The position numbers and the translations under genes were made by a program. This document shows, in pieces, positions 10,491 to 19,508 of a stretch of 61,338 bases of DNA (positions are counted from its first letter, which is position 1; each line of letters opens with the position of its first letter). A model generated the notes under the pieces. The model searched no databases, was not told where the DNA came from, and worked only from the letters and a program-made list of their open reading frames with translations. The DNA is from Phaeobacter sp. B1627 (GTDB lineage: Bacteria > Pseudomonadota > Alphaproteobacteria > Rhodobacterales > Rhodobacteraceae): assembly GCF_006265095.1 (NCBI RefSeq), contig NZ_VCNK01000035.1:1-61338 (forward strand). Direction: 5' to 3'.

Positions 10491-11036
10491 ATGCCCGTCA
10501 CTCGTGAAGAACTGGACGCGGCCCTGCCGCATGTGATGGCTGCCCCAAAGGACGGGGCGGCCATTTCCATGTTGTGCTTGCGGCCGGGGTATAACCAACG
10601 CAATTTCGTCGATGAAATTTCGGTCACACCTGAGGCGGGCATTGCGGGCGAGCGTTGGTCCACCCGCCCCTGGATGCGGCTGGAAGACGGCAGCCCGCAT
10701 CCCGGCATCCAGATCTCCATTCTCCCGCAGCGGGTGTTGGATCTGGTCTGGCTGGAGCGTGAGACGACCACGCATCCGGGAGACACATTCATTGTCGATA
10801 TGGATCTCTCAGAAGACAACCTCCCTGCGGGGCAATTGCTGCAGGTCGGATCTGCCAGGCTGCGGGTGTCTGATATCTTCAATGACGGCTGTGTGAAATG
10901 GAAAGTCCGCTACGGCGCTGAGGCGAAAGACTGGGTCGCGACACCGGAAAACCGTCCCCTGCGCCTGCGCGGTATCCTGTGTTCCGTGGAAAAATCAGGC
11001 ACATTTCGGACCGGCGATCACCTGACAAAGGCATGA
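10491..11036 (+). CDS. MOSC-domain protein
   Basis: A 181-aa protein with features of a MOSC (MOCO sulfurase C-terminal) domain: a beta-rich core, GIAGERW near residue 50, NLPAGQLLQVGSARLRVSDIF in the middle third, and a Cys within NDGCVKW that occupies the position of the conserved domain cysteine. MOSC domains bind sulfur or act in molybdenum-cofactor-dependent reduction (YiiM/YcbX relatives). It starts 2 nt after recA, so it may share the SOS-controlled transcript; whether this links it to DNA damage is unknown. Confidence 0.75.
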   Translation: MPVTREELDAALPHVMAAPKDGAAISMLCLRPGYNQRNFVDEISVTPEAGIAGERWSTRPWMRLEDGSPHPGIQISILPQRVLDLVWLERETTTHPGDTFIVDMDLSEDNLPAGQLLQVGSARLRVSDIFNDGCVKWKVRYGAEAKDWVATPENRPLRLRGILCSVEKSGTFRTGDHLTKA

Positions 11037-11167
11037 CTCTGTCTTCGCGGGAGCATTCCCGTGAAAAACAGGGGAATAGGGTGCCTGTGCTTTGGGCGGT
11101 AGACAGGCCTGCGCGGGCGCGATAAACCGCCTAGGACTGTCACATTCACTTCAGAGAGCCGCGTTAT

Positions 11168-13822
11168 ATGCCCAGCTTGAACGACATCCGGTCGACCTTC
11201 CTCAATTACTTTGCCAAGCAGGGCCACGAGGTTGTGGACTCCAGTCCGCTGGTGCCACGAAATGACCCGACTTTGATGTTCACCAACTCCGGCATGGTTC
11301 AGTTCAAGAACTGTTTCACCGGGCTGGAAAAGCGGGACTATGTGCGCGCGACAACGGCGCAGAAATGCGTCCGGGCCGGCGGTAAGCACAACGATCTGGA
11401 CAACGTCGGATATACGGCGCGCCACCACACGTTCTTTGAAATGCTGGGGAACTTTTCCTTCGGTGATTATTTCAAGGAGGAGGCAATTCCCTTCGCCTGG
11501 GAGTTGATCACGCGCGAGTTCGGAATTCCGCAGGACAAACTCTATACCACGGTTTATCACAACGACGACAAAGCCTTCGAAATTTGGAAGAAAGTCGGCG
11601 TACCAGAGAGCCGGATCATCCGTATCGCGACCTCTGACAATTTCTGGCAAATGGGCCCGACCGGTCCCTGCGGACCCTGTACCGAGATCTTTTTTGACCA
11701 CGGCGACCATATCTGGGGCGGGCCTCCGGGCTCTGCGGAGGAAGATGGCGACCGGTTCATCGAGATCTGGAATGTGGTCTTCATGCAAAACGAGCAGTTC
11801 GAAGACGGCTCGATGAAGGCGCTGGACATGCAGTCGATTGACACTGGCATGGGGCTGGAACGGATCGGTGCCTTGTTGCAGGGCAGCCACGATAACTATG
11901 ATACCGACCTGTTCAGATCGCTGATCGAGGCCTCGGCGGATGTCACCAATGTTGATCCCTATGGGGAGCAGAATGTCCACCACCGGGTCATCGCTGACCA
12001 CCTGCGGTCGACCTCCTTCCTGATGGCAGATGGCGTCACGCCGTCAAATGACGGGCGTGGCTATGTGCTCCGCCGCATTATGCGCCGCGCCATGCGTCAT
12101 GCGCATTTGCTGGGGGCAAAAGATCCGGTCATGCATAGGCTGGTGCCCGCTCTGGTCCAGCAGATGGGCGCGGCCTACCCTGAGCTGGGGCGGGCTCAGT
12201 CGATGATCGAAGAGACCCTCAAACTGGAGGAAACCCGGTTCAAGCAAACCCTTGATCGGGGTCTGAAACTTCTGGACGACGAACTGTCCGATCTTGAGGA
12301 GGGCGCGCCTTTGCCGGGTGCTGCGGCCTTCAAGCTATATGATACCTTCGGCTTCCCGCTGGACCTGACGCAGGACGCCCTGCGCGAAAAAGGGCGCGAT
12401 GTGGACATCGAGGGATTTGACAGCGCCATGGCCGAGCAAAAGGCCAAGGCCCGTGCAGCCTGGGCGGGATCGGGCGAGGCGGTCGACAGCACAATCTGGT
12501 TTGATATCGCGGACAGCAAGGGAACCACGGATTTCCTTGGCTACGAGACCGAGCGGGCCGAGGGTCAGATCCTGGCCTTGGTCAAGGATGGCGCCATCGT
12601 GAACGAGGCGGGCGAGGGCGATAGTGTCCAGGTCGTGCTCAACCAAACGCCATTCTATGCGGAATCCGGTGGCCAGGTTGGGGATCAGGGCCAGATCCGC
12701 CTCGATGGTGGCAGCCTGCGGGTGACGGACACGAAAAAGGTCGCCGGCGTATTCATTCACATCGCGGAGGTTACCAATGGGTTGGTGACCACAGGTGCTG
12801 CCGCACAGCTGGAGGTCGATCACGCACGTCGTTCGGCCATTCGTGCAAATCATTCTGCCACACATCTGTTGCACGAGGCGCTGCGCGAGACGCTTGGCGA
12901 TCATGTGGCGCAGCGCGGCTCGCTCAATGCGGATGATCGCCTGCGGTTCGATTTCAGCCACACCAAGGCGCTCAGCCAGGAGGAGCTGCTGAAGGTTGCA
13001 GGCGACGTCAATGCCTTCGTGCGCCAGAATACGGTTGTCGAGACCCGGATCATGACACCCGATGATGCCCGTGCGCTGGGTGCGCAGGCGCTGTTCGGTG
13101 AAAAATACGGCGATGAGGTGCGTGTGGTCTCCATGGGCACTGCTCAGACCGGCAAAGGTCTGGCGGGCGATACCTATTCGATCGAATTATGTGGGGGAAC
13201 CCATGTAAAGCAGACCGGCGATATCGGCACTTTTGTCATTCTGGGGGACAGTGCCTCCTCCGCGGGTGTCCGGCGGATCGAAGCGCTGACAGGGGCTGCG
13301 GCTTTTGCGCATCTGGAACGCGAAGCCGCGCGAATGGCCGAGGTCGCGACCTCGCTCAAGGCGCAGCCGGCAGAGGTCATGGACCGCCTGAAGGCCCTGA
13401 TGGATGAACGCAAGGCGTTGCAGAACGAGATTTCCAATCTCAAGCAACAGATTGCCATGGGTGGCGGGGCCGATGGCGGTGTTGAGGCGAAAAACATCGG
13501 CGGCAAGACCTTTGTCGGTCAGGCCTTGCAAGGCGTGTCCGGCAAGGATCTGCGTGGATTGGTCGATGCGCACAAACAGAAAATAGGCTCCGGTGTGATC
13601 CTCCTGATTGCCGAAGATGACGGAAAGGTCGCGGTTGCTGCCGGGGTGACGGATGATCTGAAGGCTGAAATTTCCGCTGTGGATGTGCTCAAGGCCGCAG
13701 TTCCCGCCGTCGGAGGAAAGGGCGGCGGTGGCCGTCCCGACATGGCGCAGGGCGGCGGCAAGGATTTCTCCGGCGCCCAGGAGGGGATCGCGGCGGCAGA
13801 GGCATTTCTCGCGGGCCAGTGA
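11168..13822 (+). CDS. alaS: Alanyl-tRNA synthetase
   Basis: An 884-aa class II synthetase that charges tRNA-Ala and edits mischarged Ser and Gly. The N-terminal catalytic core includes TNSGMVQFK and [31 protein letters not shown] family sequence (split here over residues 36-96). The editing domain has the zinc pair H562-xxx-H566 (NHSATH) and C675-GGT-H679. A glycine-rich C-terminal domain (GGKGGGG...GGGKD, about 845-865) ends the protein. Length is normal. It has its own upstream spacer of 131 nt and no neighbour in an obvious operon. Confidence 0.98.
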   Translation: MPSLNDIRSTFLNYFAKQGHEVVDSSPLVPRNDPTLMFTNSGMVQFKNCFTGLEKRDYVRATTAQKCVRAGGKHNDLDNVGYTARHHTFFEMLGNFSFGDYFKEEAIPFAWELITREFGIPQDKLYTTVYHNDDKAFEIWKKVGVPESRIIRIATSDNFWQMGPTGPCGPCTEIFFDHGDHIWGGPPGSAEEDGDRFIEIWNVVFMQNEQFEDGSMKALDMQSIDTGMGLERIGALLQGSHDNYDTDLFRSLIEASADVTNVDPYGEQNVHHRVIADHLRSTSFLMADGVTPSNDGRGYVLRRIMRRAMRHAHLLGAKDPVMHRLVPALVQQMGAAYPELGRAQSMIEETLKLEETRFKQTLDRGLKLLDDELSDLEEGAPLPGAAAFKLYDTFGFPLDLTQDALREKGRDVDIEGFDSAMAEQKAKARAAWAGSGEAVDSTIWFDIADSKGTTDFLGYETERAEGQILALVKDGAIVNEAGEGDSVQVVLNQTPFYAESGGQVGDQGQIRLDGGSLRVTDTKKVAGVFIHIAEVTNGLVTTGAAAQLEVDHARRSAIRANHSATHLLHEALRETLGDHVAQRGSLNADDRLRFDFSHTKALSQEELLKVAGDVNAFVRQNTVVETRIMTPDDARALGAQALFGEKYGDEVRVVSMGTAQTGKGLAGDTYSIELCGGTHVKQTGDIGTFVILGDSASSAGVRRIEALTGAAAFAHLEREAARMAEVATSLKAQPAEVMDRLKALMDERKALQNEISNLKQQIAMGGGADGGVEAKNIGGKTFVGQALQGVSGKDLRGLVDAHKQKIGSGVILLIAEDDGKVAVAAGVTDDLKAEISAVDVLKAAVPAVGGKGGGGRPDMAQGGGKDFSGAQEGIAAAEAFLAGQ

Positions 13823-13896
13823 CTGATTGAAACGATCAGTGCGGGCCATAGGGATCTGCATTGACCGGGAATGACCAAAGAAAATAGGAGGCCAGG

Positions 13897-14184
13897 ATGC
13901 CTGCACTGTGGATTGCACATGTGACCGTGACCGATGCGGACGCCTACGGAAAATACGCCGAGCTGGCGGGACCGGCGATTGCCAAGCATGGCGGGGAGTT
14001 CATCGCCCGAGGCGGACGGTTTGTTCAGCTTGAGGGCAAGGAACGTCCCCGGAATGTGGTGGCAAAGTTCCCAAGCGTGGAGGCTGCGGTCGATTGTTAT
14101 CACAGCCCTGAATATCAGGAGGCGCTTGCCCACGCGCGAAATGCGTCAGAACGCGAGTTGATGGTGGTTGAGACCAGCGACTGA
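13897..14184 (+). CDS. DUF1330-family small protein
   Basis: A 95-aa cytosolic protein matching the DUF1330 dimeric alpha/beta-barrel (ferredoxin-like) family: it opens PALWIAHVTVTD, has the central GGEFIARGGRF and ends with YQEALAHARNASERELMVVE. Function of the family is not established. AGGAGG at 13886-13891 is a strong ribosome site and fixes the start. It follows alaS by 74 nt and is closed by a terminator. Confidence 0.85.
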   Translation: MPALWIAHVTVTDADAYGKYAELAGPAIAKHGGEFIARGGRFVQLEGKERPRNVVAKFPSVEAAVDCYHSPEYQEALAHARNASERELMVVETSD

Positions 14185-14211
14185 CAGATTTGACCGGCAT
14201 TTTTGCAAGGC

Positions 14212-14240
14212 AGGGCACCTTTGGGTGCCCTTTCCTTTGC
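14212..14240 (+). terminator. Rho-independent terminator after the DUF1330 gene
   Basis: Stem AGGGCACC/GGTGCCCT (14212-14219, 14224-14231) with a 4-nt loop, followed by a T-rich run TTCCTTT. It lies 28 nt after the DUF1330 stop. Confidence 0.8.
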
Positions 14241-14294
14241 CTGAAACACCGTTTACCCATGTAAGCGGGACATTTGTTCTGCGCAGTGATCGAG

Positions 14295-14332
14295 CAACAA
14301 AAAAGGCCGCCAATACAGGCGGCCTTTTGTGG
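14295..14332. terminator. Bidirectional terminator between DUF1330 gene and typA
   Basis: Stem AAAAGGCCGCC/GGCGGCCTTTT (14301-14311, 14318-14328) with loop AATACA. Runs of A on one side and T on the other allow use by typA on the minus strand, whose stop is at 14344, and by plus-strand transcripts. Confidence 0.85.
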
Positions 14333-14343
14333 TCTTGCAGAGT

Positions 14344-16164
14344 TTATTGGTTGGCTTTGGCCATCCTCTTGCGCTCATGCGGGTCCAGATAGCGTTTGCG
14401 CAGACGCACGGAGCTTGGCGTGACCTCAACAAGCTCATCGTCGTTGATATAGGCAATCGCTTCTTCCAGAGAGAGCGTGATTGGCGTGGTCAGACGGACC
14501 GCATCGTCAGTACCCGAAGCCCGGACGTTGGTCAGCTTCTTGCCCTTCAGCGGGTTCACTTCGAGATCGTTTTCCCGGCTGTGCTCGCCGATGATCATAC
14601 CCTGATAGATATCTGCCTGTGCGCCGATGAACATCTTGCCACGCTCTTCGAGGTTCCACAGAGCATATGCCACGGATTGGCCGTTCTCCATCGAGATCAG
14701 AACACCGGCGCGGCGGCCGGGGATCGCACCTTTATGCGCAGTCCAGCCGTGGAAAACGCGGTTCAGGACGCCGGTCCCGCGGGTATCCGTCAGGAATTCA
14801 CCGTGGTAGCCGATCAGCCCGCGCGACGGCACATGGGCGATGATCCGGGTTTTGCCGGCGCCTGCCGGTTTCATCTCGACCAGTTCACCCTTGCGGTTGC
14901 CGGTGAGCTTTTCGATCACCACGCCGGAGTATTCGTCATCCACGTCGATGGTGGCTTCTTCGACGGGCTCCATCCGCTGACCGTTTTCTTCCTTGAACAG
15001 AACCTGCGGCCGGGAGATCGAGAGCTCAAACCCTTCGCGGCGCATGTTTTCGATCAAAACGCCCATCTGAAGCTCGCCGCGACCGGCCACCTCAAAGGCT
15101 TCACCGCCGGGCGTGTCTGTGACCTGGATCGCCACGTTCAGCTCTGCCTCTTTCATCAGGCGATCGCGAATGACCCGGGACTGGACCTTTTTGCCATCGC
15201 GGCCCGCCAGCGGACTGTCATTGATGCCAAAGGTTACGGTGATGGTCGGCGGATCGATTGGCTGCGCGGGCAGGGCTTCGGTGACCGAGGTATCGACCAG
15301 AGAGTCCGCAACCGTCGCCTTGGTCATACCGGCCAGAGTGACGATATCGCCGGCTTCGGCCCGATCGATAGGCTGCTGGGACAGACCGCGGAAGGCGAGG
15401 ATCTTGGTGCAGCGGAAGTTCTCGATCAGCTCGCCCTCACGGGTCAGCGCTTTGAGGCTCTCGCCGACCTTGAGGGTGCCGCTTTCAACACGGCCCGTCA
15501 GAATACGACCCATGAACGGGTCGGAGCTGAGCGTGGTGGCCAGCATGCGGAAGGGATCGTTCATCTGCGCGATCTGTCGCGGAGCCGGTACGTGGTCTAC
15601 GACCAGATCAAACAGCGCCGAGAGATCCTTGCGCGGGCCGTCGAGTTCCATATCCGCCCAGCCGGAGCGGCCGGAGGCGTACATGGACGGGAAATCGAGC
15701 TGATCATCATCGGCACCGAGGTTCGCAAACAGATCAAAGCACTCGTCCAATGCGCGATCGGGTTCCGCGTCGGGCTTGTCGACCTTGTTCAAGACGACGA
15801 TCGGACGCAGGCCAAGCGCCAGCGCCTTGGAGGTCACGAATTTGGTCTGCGGCATCGGGCCTTCGGCGGCATCGACCAACAGGACAACACCGTCGACCAT
15901 CGACAGAATGCGTTCGACTTCGCCACCAAAGTCGGCGTGGCCGGGGGTGTCGACGATATTGATGCGGGTGCCTTTCCACTCAACCGAGGTGGCTTTGGCG
16001 AGGATGGTAATGCCGCGTTCGCGTTCCAGATCGTTGGAATCCATGGCACGTTCTGCCACGGCCTGGTTTTCGCGGAACGCGCCGGATTGTTTCAGTAGCT
16101 CGTCAACCAGGGTCGTTTTACCGTGGTCAACGTGCGCGATGATCGCAATATTGCGCAGGTCCAT
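14344..16164 (-). CDS. typA: Ribosome-associated GTPase TypA/BipA
   Basis: A 606-aa translational GTPase. It opens MDLRNIAIIAHVDHGKTT (G1 at about 10-18), followed by the switch motif RGITI, DTPGHADF (G3) and NKVDKPDA (G4), then EF-G-like domains and the TypA-specific C-terminus. It binds the 70S ribosome and supports growth in cold or stress and 50S assembly. The true start is at 16164; the frame is open far upstream to 16623, but that part is antisense-like and overlaps the transporter gene. Length matches the family (about 605). Confidence 0.97.
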   Translation of the reverse strand: MDLRNIAIIAHVDHGKTTLVDELLKQSGAFRENQAVAERAMDSNDLERERGITILAKATSVEWKGTRINIVDTPGHADFGGEVERILSMVDGVVLLVDAAEGPMPQTKFVTSKALALGLRPIVVLNKVDKPDAEPDRALDECFDLFANLGADDDQLDFPSMYASGRSGWADMELDGPRKDLSALFDLVVDHVPAPRQIAQMNDPFRMLATTLSSDPFMGRILTGRVESGTLKVGESLKALTREGELIENFRCTKILAFRGLSQQPIDRAEAGDIVTLAGMTKATVADSLVDTSVTEALPAQPIDPPTITVTFGINDSPLAGRDGKKVQSRVIRDRLMKEAELNVAIQVTDTPGGEAFEVAGRGELQMGVLIENMRREGFELSISRPQVLFKEENGQRMEPVEEATIDVDDEYSGVVIEKLTGNRKGELVEMKPAGAGKTRIIAHVPSRGLIGYHGEFLTDTRGTGVLNRVFHGWTAHKGAIPGRRAGVLISMENGQSVAYALWNLEERGKMFIGAQADIYQGMIIGEHSRENDLEVNPLKGKKLTNVRASGTDDAVRLTTPITLSLEEAIAYINDDELVEVTPSSVRLRKRYLDPHERKRMAKANQ

Positions 16165-16277
16165 GACTATGCCTTTAATTGGAGGTTGCCGCGCGCATAC
16201 CGCGATACCCCGCCAAAGGCCAGAGGAAATGCGATCTGGAGGTGTTTCAAAGGCCGCTCTGTCGCGATGGCACTGGG

Positions 16278-16610
16278 TTATGGATGACCGGTGCTCGCGG
16301 AAAACAGGTGGATGACCAGAATGCCCAGGATGATGAGCCCCATTCCCAGGACGGCCGGCAGGTCGATCCTTTGGCCAAACACCACGAAACCGATCGCGGC
16401 GATCAGCACAATGCCGAGACCGGACCAGATGGCGTAGACAATCCCGACCGGCATCACCTTCAATGTGAGACTCATCAGGAAGAAGGACGCGCCGTAAGCG
16501 ACGATGACAATCAGGACGGGCACCAGCCGGGTAAACTGCTGGCTGGCCTGCAGCGCTGTCGTTCCGATGGTTTCGGCCAAAACTGCGGCGAGCAGGTAGA
16601 GGTAGTGCAT
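16278..16610 (-). CDS. Small multidrug resistance (SMR) family transporter
   Basis: A 110-aa membrane protein with four predicted helices, the size and pattern of EmrE/QacE-type proton-coupled exporters. The essential membrane glutamate is Glu13 in LAAVLAETIGTTAL, and helix 3 carries AIWSGLGIVLI (consensus A-x-W-x-G-x-G). The sequence around 55-65 (MPVGIVYAIWSG) favours the EmrE-like drug-export branch over the SugE/Gdx guanidinium branch, but this call is tentative. It starts 446 nt after (upstream of) typA's start on the same strand, and its stop is about 113 nt before typA's ATG. Confidence 0.88.
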   Translation of the reverse strand: MHYLYLLAAVLAETIGTTALQASQQFTRLVPVLIVIVAYGASFFLMSLTLKVMPVGIVYAIWSGLGIVLIAAIGFVVFGQRIDLPAVLGMGLIILGILVIHLFSASTGHP

Positions 16611-16722
16611 CTCTTGTCCTCATGCGTCGGTGTTTCAGGGTGCATACCCTTGAAATCCTGACATTCGCCCGGATGCAAGCAGAGAGTGCGGGGGGCGGTG
16701 GGATGGATCAAGGAGAGAGGCG

Positions 16723-17889
16723 CTATAGGCGATTATGGGCGGTAAACCAGGGCAACAACAACTCTCTGAGATGGGCCCAGACATCTGGAACGCCTCGGGC
16801 AACCTTGCTGCCGACCCGAGTGTCCAGTTGCGGCAAGCTCACATCATAATCGACCCAGCTGCCGCCGCCATTGGCGAGGTTCAACAGCACCGGCTGTATG
16901 CGGTCTATGGATTTGGCAAAAACCGCATCGCCGCTTTCGGCGGCTTCGAAGTCCTGCCAGAGTTCCATGCAGTTTTCCGCCTGCGGGAGCGGCAGCAATC
17001 CAAATATCCGCTGCGCAGCCCTGTGTTCTGCGGCCTCGATCCGCGCCGCTTCAGCCGCATCGGGCGCGGAATGTATCGGTACGTCACCGGCGTCGATTTC
17101 CACCAGATCATGCAGCAGCAACATGGTCAGCACGCGATCAAGATCAATCCCTGCGACACTATGCGGGGACAGAATCCACGCATACATCATGATATGCCAG
17201 CTGTGTTCGGCTGAATTCTCCTGTCGCGTTCCGGCGGCAATCTTCGAGGCGCGCAATACCGTCTTGAGCCGGTCTGCTTCGGCCAGGAACGCCAGCCGCG
17301 CGGCAAAGGCATCCTGGGGCAGGGAGGCCCCTGCAATCAATGCCGTCGCTGCATCATAGGCCTCGGGGAATCTGTCTTTGAGACATGTAGCCCGCCCGGT
17401 GGCCAGGTTTTCCCGCACGACCCGCATGTGATCACGGAGCGGCTGATCTGCATATAGGGTTTGAAAAATGGGCTGACAGTAATCCAGCGCCTTGGCAAAG
17501 CGGGCATCGGCGCTTTCGGCCAATTCAAATTCCACCCATAGCGCGGTCAGTTCACGCCCCTGCTCCGTCGGCAGCAGGCCAAAGATGCGGCGTTGAGCCT
17601 GTTGTTCGGCCAAGGCCACGGCGTCCCAGTCGGTCGGTTCATCAATCGGATGGTCACCGACGTCGATCTCTACGATGTCATGCAGCAGCAGCATCCGGAT
17701 GACCCGCGGAATGGACACCTCCGGGGCGGCGTAGGGCGCGAGTGCGAGCGCGTAGAGCGCCAGATGCCAGCTGTGCTCTGCCGAGTTTTCCTGTCGGCTA
17801 CCGTCCAGCAGCAGGTTTTGACGATCCACCTCGCGCAGGCGTTCGATTTCGGCCAGGAATTCGAATTGCCGCTGCAAGGATGTTGTCAT
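16723..17889 (-). CDS. Tandem HD-domain phosphohydrolase
   Basis: A 388-aa protein made of two copies of an HDDC2/YfbR-like HD domain, about 190 residues apart. Copy 1 has ENSAEHSWH (34-42), the HD pair H70-D71 in LLLHDIVEID and a later Asp136 (FAKALD). Copy 2 repeats them as ENSAEHSWH (224-232), H260-D261 and FAKSIDR. Both sets of metal ligands are intact, so both sites may be active. Single-domain relatives hydrolyse 5'-deoxynucleoside monophosphates; that substrate is inferred here. The ATG overlaps the stop of the 87-aa gene by 4 nt, so it is translationally coupled as the last gene of a three-gene unit. Confidence 0.85.
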   Translation of the reverse strand: MTTSLQRQFEFLAEIERLREVDRQNLLLDGSRQENSAEHSWHLALYALALAPYAAPEVSIPRVIRMLLLHDIVEIDVGDHPIDEPTDWDAVALAEQQAQRRIFGLLPTEQGRELTALWVEFELAESADARFAKALDYCQPIFQTLYADQPLRDHMRVVRENLATGRATCLKDRFPEAYDAATALIAGASLPQDAFAARLAFLAEADRLKTVLRASKIAAGTRQENSAEHSWHIMMYAWILSPHSVAGIDLDRVLTMLLLHDLVEIDAGDVPIHSAPDAAEAARIEAAEHRAAQRIFGLLPLPQAENCMELWQDFEAAESGDAVFAKSIDRIQPVLLNLANGGGSWVDYDVSLPQLDTRVGSKVARGVPDVWAHLRELLLPWFTAHNRL

Positions 17890-18149
17890 TTCGGGAGTTT
17901 GGCCTGTTTGGAGTGTGCTTCAGCCTCAAGAGCGGCCTTGGCAGCTTCGAGGCGCGTGTTCAGGAACGCCCGCGCCTTGCGCTCGGCAAGGCGAACGCGG
18001 ATTTCGGTCAGGAAGGCTTCTTCGAGGGATTGCGAGGCCGCCCCCAGAACCTGGGCGACCTCCATGAACATGCGGTCTTCGCCAAGCGCATCCTGGACCT
18101 TGAGCGTATCTTCGGCCAATTGGGCCGCCAGCTCGTCCAGCGTGGCCAT
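17886..18149 (-). CDS. Conserved-looking 87-aa helical protein, function unknown
   Basis: An 87-aa protein not recognised as a named family. It is predicted to be almost wholly alpha-helical, rich in Ala, Glu, Leu and Arg, with a likely coiled-coil second half (residues about 40-80) and no cysteine or signal peptide. It overlaps the upstream hydrolase stop by 1 nt (TGATG) and the downstream HD gene start by 4 nt (ATGA), a tight coupling that argues it is translated and linked to them in function. Confidence 0.75.
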   Translation of the reverse strand: MATLDELAAQLAEDTLKVQDALGEDRMFMEVAQVLGAASQSLEEAFLTEIRVRLAERKARAFLNTRLEAAKAALEAEAHSKQAKLPK

Positions 18150-18802
18150 CAGCGGGAGCTTTCCGTCAGCCGCCGCTTCACATAATCGTTCACACTGCCG
18201 ATCATCGTGTCCATGTGGCTGTCCTGGAAGAAGTGATCCGCTCCCTCGACCTCCGTATGGGTGATGGTGATTCCCTTCTGCTCGTGCAGTTTGTTCACGA
18301 GGTTCACGGTATCCGCAGGTGGAGCCACGCGATCTGCCGTGCCATTAATGATCAATCCGGACGACGGGCAGGGCGCCAGGAACGAGAAATCATACATGTT
18401 GGCAGGCGGCGCAACCGAGATGAATCCCGTGATCTCCGGACGGCGCATCAGCAGCTGCATGCCAATCCACGCGCCGAATGAAAAACCGGCAACCCAGCAA
18501 TGCTTGGAATTGTTGTTCATGGATTGCAGATAATCCAATGCGGAGGCCGCATCGGACAATTCGCCGACACCCTGGTCGTATTCGCCCTGCGACCGGCCGA
18601 CACCGCGGAAATTGAACCGCAGGACCGTGAAGCCCATATTATAGAATGCGTAGTGGAGGTTATAGACCACTTTGTTGTTCATCGTGCCGCCGAATTGCGG
18701 ATGAGGATGCAACACGATTGCGATCGGCGCGTCCTTTTCCTTTTGCGGGTGATAACGGCCTTCCAGGCGTCCTTCGGGTCCGGGGAAAATGACCTCAGGC
18801 AT
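18149..18802 (-). CDS. Alpha/beta hydrolase (CocE/NonD-like, YheT/serine esterase type)
   Basis: A 217-aa cytosolic alpha/beta hydrolase. It shows LHPHPQFGGTMNN near 31-43 (oxyanion region), the nucleophile elbow GFSFG with Ser108, the acid in NGTADRV (about 165) and the catalytic His in EGADHFF (about 196). This subfamily is common in alphaproteobacteria and is often annotated as alpha/beta hydrolase or dienelactone-hydrolase-like; substrate unknown. The ATG at 18802 is chosen over an in-frame TTG at 18847. First gene of the three-gene overlapping unit, divergent from iscR. Confidence 0.85.
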   Translation of the reverse strand: MPEVIFPGPEGRLEGRYHPQKEKDAPIAIVLHPHPQFGGTMNNKVVYNLHYAFYNMGFTVLRFNFRGVGRSQGEYDQGVGELSDAASALDYLQSMNNNSKHCWVAGFSFGAWIGMQLLMRRPEITGFISVAPPANMYDFSFLAPCPSSGLIINGTADRVAPPADTVNLVNKLHEQKGITITHTEVEGADHFFQDSHMDTMIGSVNDYVKRRLTESSR

Positions 18803-18851
18803 GGGTGGGTGGATCCTACTCTCTTTTGGCGGGGATGCCGGAGACAAATAC

Positions 18852-18888
18852 TTGACGACTTTTCTCTGGCACCTTAGAACTATTCTAA
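18852..18888 (+). promoter_or_regulatory. iscR/suf promoter region with Irr/ICE-like palindrome
   Basis: TTAGAA (18874-18879), a 3-nt gap and TTCTAA (18883-18888) form a perfect palindrome matching the core of the iron control element bound by Irr in alphaproteobacteria. A -35-like TTGACG (18852-18857) lies 17 nt before TAGAAC (18875-18880), so the palindrome would cover the -10 element. Iron-responsive control of the suf operon is inferred. Confidence 0.65.
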
Positions 18889-18912
18889 AGAGGCGCGGGT
18901 TGGCACCGGCAC

Positions 18913-18941
18913 CTTGTCAAGGTGAGATACGCATTGACAAG
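18913..18941 (+). promoter_or_regulatory. Second palindrome in the iscR leader
   Basis: CTTGTCAA (18913-18920) and TTGACAAG (18934-18941) are perfect 8-nt inverted arms with a 13-nt spacer, 46 nt before the iscR start and downstream of the ICE-like site. It could be an operator (for example for IscR itself) or an RNA hairpin. Confidence 0.5.
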
Positions 18942-18986
18942 GGTATCGTCAATCGTTTGCTGCCTTTTCGGTGAAAGGGTGAAGAA

Positions 18987-19445
18987 ATGAAGCTTTCGAC
19001 AAAGGGACGATACGCGATGGTGGCCTTGGCCGATATCGCGATGCACCCGGCCAAGGGACTGGTCGTTTTGGCAGATATTTCCAAGCGCCAGGATATTTCC
19101 CTGCCATATCTGGAACAGTTGTTTGTGAAACTGCGCCGGGCTGGGCTGGTGGCGTCTGTGCGCGGGCCGGGCGGTGGCTATCGTCTTGCAAAGCCCGCGA
19201 CCGAGATCCGTGTTGTTGAGATTCTGGCGGCCGTGGATGAAACCGTCGACGCCATGCACAAAGGCGCCGGGGTGTCCGGTGGCGCATGTGGCAGTCGCGA
19301 ACAATCCCTCACCAACCGGCTCTGGGAAGGGTTGAGCGCGCATGTCTATGTGTTCCTGCACCAGACCCGGTTGTCCGATGTGATCGAAAACGATCTGGCG
19401 CCGTGTCCTGCGGTTCCGAACCTCTTTGCGGTTGTCGACGAGTAA
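18987..19445 (+). CDS. iscR: Rrf2-family iron-sulfur regulator IscR
   Basis: A 152-aa winged-helix regulator starting MKLSTKGRYAMVAL with the recognition region LPYLEQLFVKLRRAGLV and GPGGGYRLA wing typical of IscR. Enterobacterial IscR binds [2Fe-2S] through three cysteines and one histidine; here the corresponding loop (about 92-106) holds a single cysteine, Cys101, and the only other cysteine is Cys140. IscR of Rhodobacter sphaeroides is known to work with one conserved cysteine, which fits. It heads the suf operon and probably represses it. The gap to the next gene is 63 nt. Confidence 0.93.
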   Translation: MKLSTKGRYAMVALADIAMHPAKGLVVLADISKRQDISLPYLEQLFVKLRRAGLVASVRGPGGGYRLAKPATEIRVVEILAAVDETVDAMHKGAGVSGGACGSREQSLTNRLWEGLSAHVYVFLHQTRLSDVIENDLAPCPAVPNLFAVVDE

Positions 19446-19508
19446 CCATATCTAACTCACTCCCGGCCGTCAGAACGTCAAAATCCAAACGTCAAAAAAG
19501 ATGTCTCC

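Noticed and set aside
11046-11063. Hairpin CGCGGGA/TCCCGTG after the MOSC gene as a terminator
   Set aside because: Followed by A-rich, not T-rich, sequence on the plus strand and no U-tract on the minus strand.
14329-16098. 589-codon open frame on the plus strand
   Set aside because: Exactly antisense to typA; the open frame follows from the codon bias of a GC-rich gene, and the translation has no family features.
16165-16623. Upstream extension of typA by about 150 residues
   Set aside because: It overlaps the SMR transporter gene in another frame, and TypA proteins begin at MDLRNIAIIAHVDHG.
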